From Chionoecetes opilio (taxonomy: Eukaryota > Arthropoda > Malacostraca > Decapoda > Majidae), in contig JACEEZ010011733.1 of assembly GCA_016584305.1 (NCBI GenBank), positions 300,001 through 364,000 on the forward strand: 64,000 nucleotides of DNA. The letters run 5' to 3'. This document shows positions 59,640 to 64,000 of the stretch, one piece after another. Under the pieces are notes generated by a model. It was not told the DNA's origin and did not search any database. It saw only the letters and a program-made list of their open reading frames with translations. A program made the translations under genes and the position numbers. How positions within the stretch are numbered: the first letter of the stretch is position 1; each line of letters starts with the position of its first letter.

Positions 59640-60125
59640 GCTAAACCTTCACAATGAACACAGTCAGAAAAGAATGTCCATGAGGTTTACCAGCGTGTTC
59701 ACTGTGAAAGGGAGTGAAAATATATGTCATATAAATGGAATGGAAAAACATTTATGTTTTGTGTGTCAACAGACAGCTTCTTTACTGACAAAATACAATA
59801 TCAGCGCCATTTATGACATTGCACAGCACACAGTATGCCCAGTATCTGGGGAAATCCCAAAGTGATATTTTTCGAACCTCATGCGCATGAACACCAAAAG
59901 CAGATGAGGTGCTAAGTACCTTCTCCAAATCTCAAATAGCGAGTCTTAGAGCATCATATGAGTTGCTATGGTGCTTGTGAAAAATGAAACCATTTTAGAG
60001 ATTGGATAATTGATAAAACATTGTGCAGTTAAAAATGGTACAAAGATTGGGGAAGAAAATCGACAGAAAATTTGGAAAGTAATGTCATTATCTCATCAAA
60101 CAGTTGCAAGAAAAAGTAAGTGAAC
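59640..60125 (+). pseudogene. hAT transposase N-terminal part (hAT-3, left arm)
   Basis: HLCFVCQQTASLLTKYNI (59750-59805) and GEIPK are the BED-like N-terminal region found in GTF2IRD2/EPM2AIP1-type hAT proteins. Further pieces SYELLWCL, KNETILE, KHCAVKNGTKIGEENRQKIW and LSHQTVARK (60080-60115) follow with several stops. Coding similarity ends at the palindrome axis, so the catalytic part is absent. Confidence 0.68.
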
Positions 60126-60284
60126 GTTAATGAACAATTGAACATGTTACATTAAATGAAATTATAAATCATATATATATATATATATGATCTATATATA
60201 GTAATATAATTATATAATATATATTGATTATATTTTTCATTTTTTTACTGTAACATGTTTCAATTGTTCATTAAGTTCATCTTA

Positions 60285-60790
60285 CTTTTCTTGCAACTGT
60301 TTGATGAGATAATGACAATACTTCCAAATTTTCTGGCGACTTTTTCTTCCCATCTTGTACCATTTTTACTGCACAATGTTTTATCAATTATCATCTCTAA
60401 ATGGTTCCTATTTTTCACAAGCACCATAGCAACTTCATATGATGCTCTAAGACTCGCTATTTGAGATTTTGAGAAGTTACTTTCACCTCATTCTGCTTTT
60501 TGGTGTTTCTGCTCATGGGTTCCGAAATAGCAACTTTGGGATTTCCCCAGATACTGGCATACTGTGTGCTTTGGCAATGGTCCTCATTGGCGCCTTGATA
60601 TTGTATTTTTATTACAGAAGCTTCTGTTGACGACCCCCGTTTAACACAAAACATAATGGTTTTCCATTCCATTTATATGAACATATATTTTTCATCCCAT
60701 TTCACATTGAACACGCTGTAAACCTCATGGAACATTCTTTTCTTGACTGTGTTCATTGTGAAGGATAGCGTTAGGGACGCCATGTGACGC
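60285..60790 (-). pseudogene. hAT transposase N-terminal part (hAT-3, right arm)
   Basis: Mirror image of 59640-60125, with the same peptide pieces on the minus strand and different small indels (for example GSSTEASVIK.IQYQGANEDH around 60550-60640 where the left arm reads TASLLTKYNISAIYD). Confidence 0.62.
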
Positions 60791-60987
60791 AACTACACCC
60801 AGAACCACAGGCAGACGGATTTATCCCCATCCCGCCGAGTGGAGGTGGCTGTGGGGATGGGTTGCCAGACTTTCTAGCAAAAAAAAGGACAGAATCCCCT
60901 TGGGAAAAGCTGTCATTCTAGCAACTTGGTATTGTTTCACATACATAATATTTAAATCGCAGATACATTAATGTTTTATATAGGTTT

Positions 60988-61087
<100 letters not shown>

Positions 61088-61178
61088 TTTAAAATATATT
61101 AATATGAGTGCCCGCGGGCCATAAAAAATCTAACCGCGGGCCACTTGTGACCCGCGGGCCCATAGTTGGACCACCCTG

Positions 61179-62073
61179 TCATACGTTTACTTTTCCTGAA
61201 ATTTGTTTGTTGAATAATGATGCTCATGCGTGATTCATGCTCACCCGTCTGAGTTTCTGATTTCTTTTTAAAGTTTATATGACCTTGTATCATCAATTGT
61301 CCTTCATCACAAGCTCGATTGATAGTCTTCAATATATGCTCTCTCTGTATATATATATGCCAATCCTGTTCGTCTAGCTAGCTAGGTAGCCTTCTTAATC
61401 ACTGGCAAGTGTATCTGTATATAAAATAAGTTAGAGTAATTGATTATTGTAGATGCACACCTACGCCCCCCCACACACACACACAACACACACAACACAC
61501 ACACACGCACACGAACGCACACACACGCCCACGCCAACACACACACACACACACACACACAACACACTCCACCCACCACACACTCACACACACACACGTG
61601 GCGGTCTCATCCTCACCTGGGATAACGGTTTCTTCCCGTTAAGGCAGCGGGGCAGGGGCAGCCTTATAGGGCAGGGCGGCATCCGATGAATCCTGTGTAT
61701 GGCCGGGAGGGAGGGAGAAGGGGGAGGGCTGGAATGATTAGTGGTGGTAAAGCACCTAGAAAAGGAATGAATGGCAGGCAGTGGCGAGTGGTCAAGTTAG
61801 CGTGGGTCAAGAAAGGGGACTGTATATGGCGTCAAAGGTGAGAGCGAACACCTTAAAGAAAGCCTTTTACTGTGGTCACAAAAGTGAAAGACTGAAAAAC
61901 AACTGATAAGGGAGATTATGTGGATTCAAGTACTGTGTGTGTGTGTTGTGTTTGTGTGTGTGTGTGTGGTGTGTGTGTGGTGTGTGTGTGTGTTTTTGTG
62001 AGGTCGTGTGCGTGGTTTGTGTGTGTGTAATTGGGAAGGATGGGCGTGATTGTATGTGAAACGATAGTTAGGT
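61179..62073. other. Spacer, right palindrome arm
   Basis: Inverse of 58344-59234: CA repeats at 61472-61600 and GT repeats at 61935-62030. No gene. Confidence 0.75.
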
Positions 62074-64000
62074 CAGTGTTTCTTAACCTTTTCGACCTCA
62101 GCACCCCCTGTAGTCAGGTCTAGGAAGTCCAGCACCCCTAAACTCTGGTAAACAGTACTGGTTACAAAGACTTGCCCTTATGATAGGTAGGCACAGACAG
62201 TGCACCTTTGGGGCTTATGGTATTATTATGTTTAAATAAAATAAAAAATAAGAAAAACTACGGTTTGCTAAATACTACGTACTGGATAAATTAAAAGTGA
62301 AAGTGAATACTGTTTGATCATATATTTTGTTAATTCACCAAAAATATAAACGTCAAGGTGGGCCCAATAATATAGGCCAAAACAATAAGAAAAGACGGGG
62401 CCAAAAAAAAAGAAGTTAAGAGCATGGAACAATCTCACTCAACATAAACAGTAGGGTAATTGAACATACACTCATCAATTGTTTCTGATTTTGTTGTTGC
62501 ATATTTTTTGCGACTAGTTCTGAAAATCGAGGCTTCAAAGTTGGTCAGAGCACCATCATGTCGTGGAGCAGCCACCTTAAAGGCGGTTACAGGGCGACAA
62601 TTGTTTGATCTGGAGCATGGTGGCGAATGAAATGCCTTTATAAACAGATAGGAATTTCCAAAGTTGGAAATGGAATGATCATCTCCACGCTGCCCTTGCC
62701 GTCCAGGGTACGCTAACAACTGATCACACCAGAAGCCAGACAATGTAATGTACGGAATTTGTCTGACAACCGGGCTCACCTGCAGATCAATAAGCTCTCC
62801 TTCAGAGGTGTCAGCATCACTTATGTCTGCCATGAAGGGATGCTGAATCCATTCTGGAAATTATTGCTCCTTGGCAAAGTACTTTGTCATGGTGGTTCTC
62901 AAGCTTGCGAGAGTTGAGCAATACTATTTCTACACGCACAGGACTGACTGTCTTATTCCCAATTTCTCATCCAGGATAGGAAAGATTCACACATTCCCTC
63001 CCTGGATTCATGATTCAGAGTGAGAGCTTCTTCTTGAGGGAGTCTACTTTATCTGCACAAACAAGATTGTTAGCAAACATGGCCTGGCAGGACAAGTTGA
63101 GTTAATTCAAATGGCTGAAATGTCTGCCCAGCTAGGAGAGCGACAGAGGATGAACATTTCTTGCTCGAAATTTTCAACCAACGTATTCTGATACTCTGGG
63201 AGGAATATTGCAAGCTATCCGTGAGCTCTGCAATACGGGTCAAGATTTACCGATGTGAGAGCACCGCACTCTTTGTGGAAGAGAAAGGAGGTAGTCGTTC
63301 ACTTCCCATCGTCCTAACAAAGTAACTTGAACACTTTGTGCGTTTAAAGGACGACCCCGGATGAATTCACAAACTTTGAACACAGACAGATAGAATTTCT
63401 TTGAGGTGAGGCGGCAATTTAACCATCTTTGCAGCGAAAGCAGGCGATGGATAACACAGTTGCTCATGATGAACATGGTACCCCTCTCCTTTACAAAAGC
63501 AGTAAAGCCAAACCTATTCCTTGTCATGGCTGGGGCACCCTCTGTGCAGGACCGGACCCTACCCTCTCTCCCAATTGATCTGATGCTTCTCATGTAATGA
63601 ATTAAATACACCAGAACACTTAAGTCAATCGGGACGTCCTATTGACAGAAAATGGTTTTAAACGCGCCCGTGTTTGGTGCAACCTGGTGTTGCCGCGTTC
63701 GAAATCGGTGGTAGCGGCAATGGAAAAAAAGCGAAATGATTTACTTCGAATTATGGTTACCAGCCTGTGAGTCCTATGTCTGTTGGAAAGACATACTGAC
63801 GGGGATTTCAAAAGGTAAACTGTAAGCCCAGGGCAATGTGACAGCCTCTGTCGGGTAGAAAACGGGAACTCCCCATGGAAGCATATTACTGGCTCAATCA
63901 TACGGCCACATTTATCTTTTTATTTTTTATTTTTTTTAACATCACAAGGAATGGCCAAATGCACAACAAAAAGGGTAACACAAAGCCCGCTTAGTTGCCA
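62074..64000 (-). mobile_element. hAT-2 inverted copy, cut by the window end
   Basis: Starts with CAGTGTTTCTTAACC at 62074 and follows hAT-2 in reverse, including the LINE tail (A/T-rich, 63915-63940) and TGTGCATTTGGCC-type block at the window end. Confidence 0.85.
62430..63620 (-). pseudogene. ZBED5/FAM200-like hAT transposase, right palindrome arm
   Basis: Minus-strand pieces: GREGRVRSCTEGAPAMTRNR, FTAFVKERGTMFIM, SVFKVCEFIRGRPLNAQS (63611-63340), then MADISDADTSEGELIDLQVS (62833) with FWCDQLLAYPGR, and AAPRHDGALTNFEASI (62590-62520) ending in a Thr/Lys-rich C-terminus. These are the ZBED5-family blocks around the C..H element, the insertion helices and the dimerisation region. Some stretches read better than in the left arm, so the two arms partly correct one another. 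Still broken overall. Confidence 0.75.

Overview
The window looks like intergenic, transposon-rich eukaryotic DNA, most probably from a decapod crustacean. Three things suggest this. Dinucleotide microsatellites, mainly (GA)n/(CT)n and (TA)n, are extremely dense. Two fold-back elements carry cores of the arthropod telomere-type unit TTAGG/CCTAA. The non-LTR retrotransposon and the kinase-like gene resemble multicopy sequences I associate with decapod genomes; that last point is recollection, not a search. I see no intact host gene, rRNA, tRNA or CRISPR. Almost every coding signal is a broken transposon gene.

Layout. 0-0.9 kb: a kinase-like pseudogene on the minus strand. 0.9-2.9 kb: a truncated element (E3 copy 1) with an expanded 31-bp minisatellite. 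3.2-3.6 kb: a 32-bp minisatellite. 5.0-11.8 kb: a tract with inflated homopolymers that looks like poor consensus; its second half (E3 copy 2) duplicates 11.8-14.4 kb (E3 copy 3). 15.18-20.29 kb: element E1, with about 300-bp terminal inverted repeats (TIRs) and a nested RTE-like retrotransposon that has an exact 14-bp target-site duplication (TSD). 20-31 kb: microsatellites, hAT pieces, fold-back elements and unassigned DNA. 31.68-34.63 kb: element E2, again with about 300-bp TIRs. 36-47 kb: C-rich minisatellites, a pair of inverted hairpin-bearing repeats, a second fold-back element with a TTAGG core, and a ZBED5-like hAT (42.8-45.7 kb). 48.49-51.62 kb: a full-length but broken hAT-type element with an exact 8-bp TSD. 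55.1-58.3 kb: another ZBED5-like hAT with a nested LINE. 56.4-64.0 kb: a giant palindrome with its axis near 60.2 kb, running off the window.

Main observation. E1, E2 and E3 encode diverged members of one protein family. Each keeps three acidic motifs in the order and form of FEN1/XPG flap nucleases: an E-x-D motif, a DTD motif, then a G-C-D motif followed by a small G-x-G-K turn. E1 and E2 are complete TIR elements with probable 3-bp TSDs (GAT and TAA), and E3 keeps one terminus similar to that of E2. I see no other enzyme in E1 (apart from the nested retrotransposon) or E2. This points to a family of DNA transposons whose main product is an XPG-like PIN nuclease. The nearest described group I know is the Academ superfamily (XPG nuclease, Cys-rich finger, 3-4 bp TSD). 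Whether these are Academ members or something new cannot be settled by eye.

Everything coding here is broken by stops and frameshifts, so the region reads as a graveyard of nested cut-and-paste elements plus some likely assembly artefacts.
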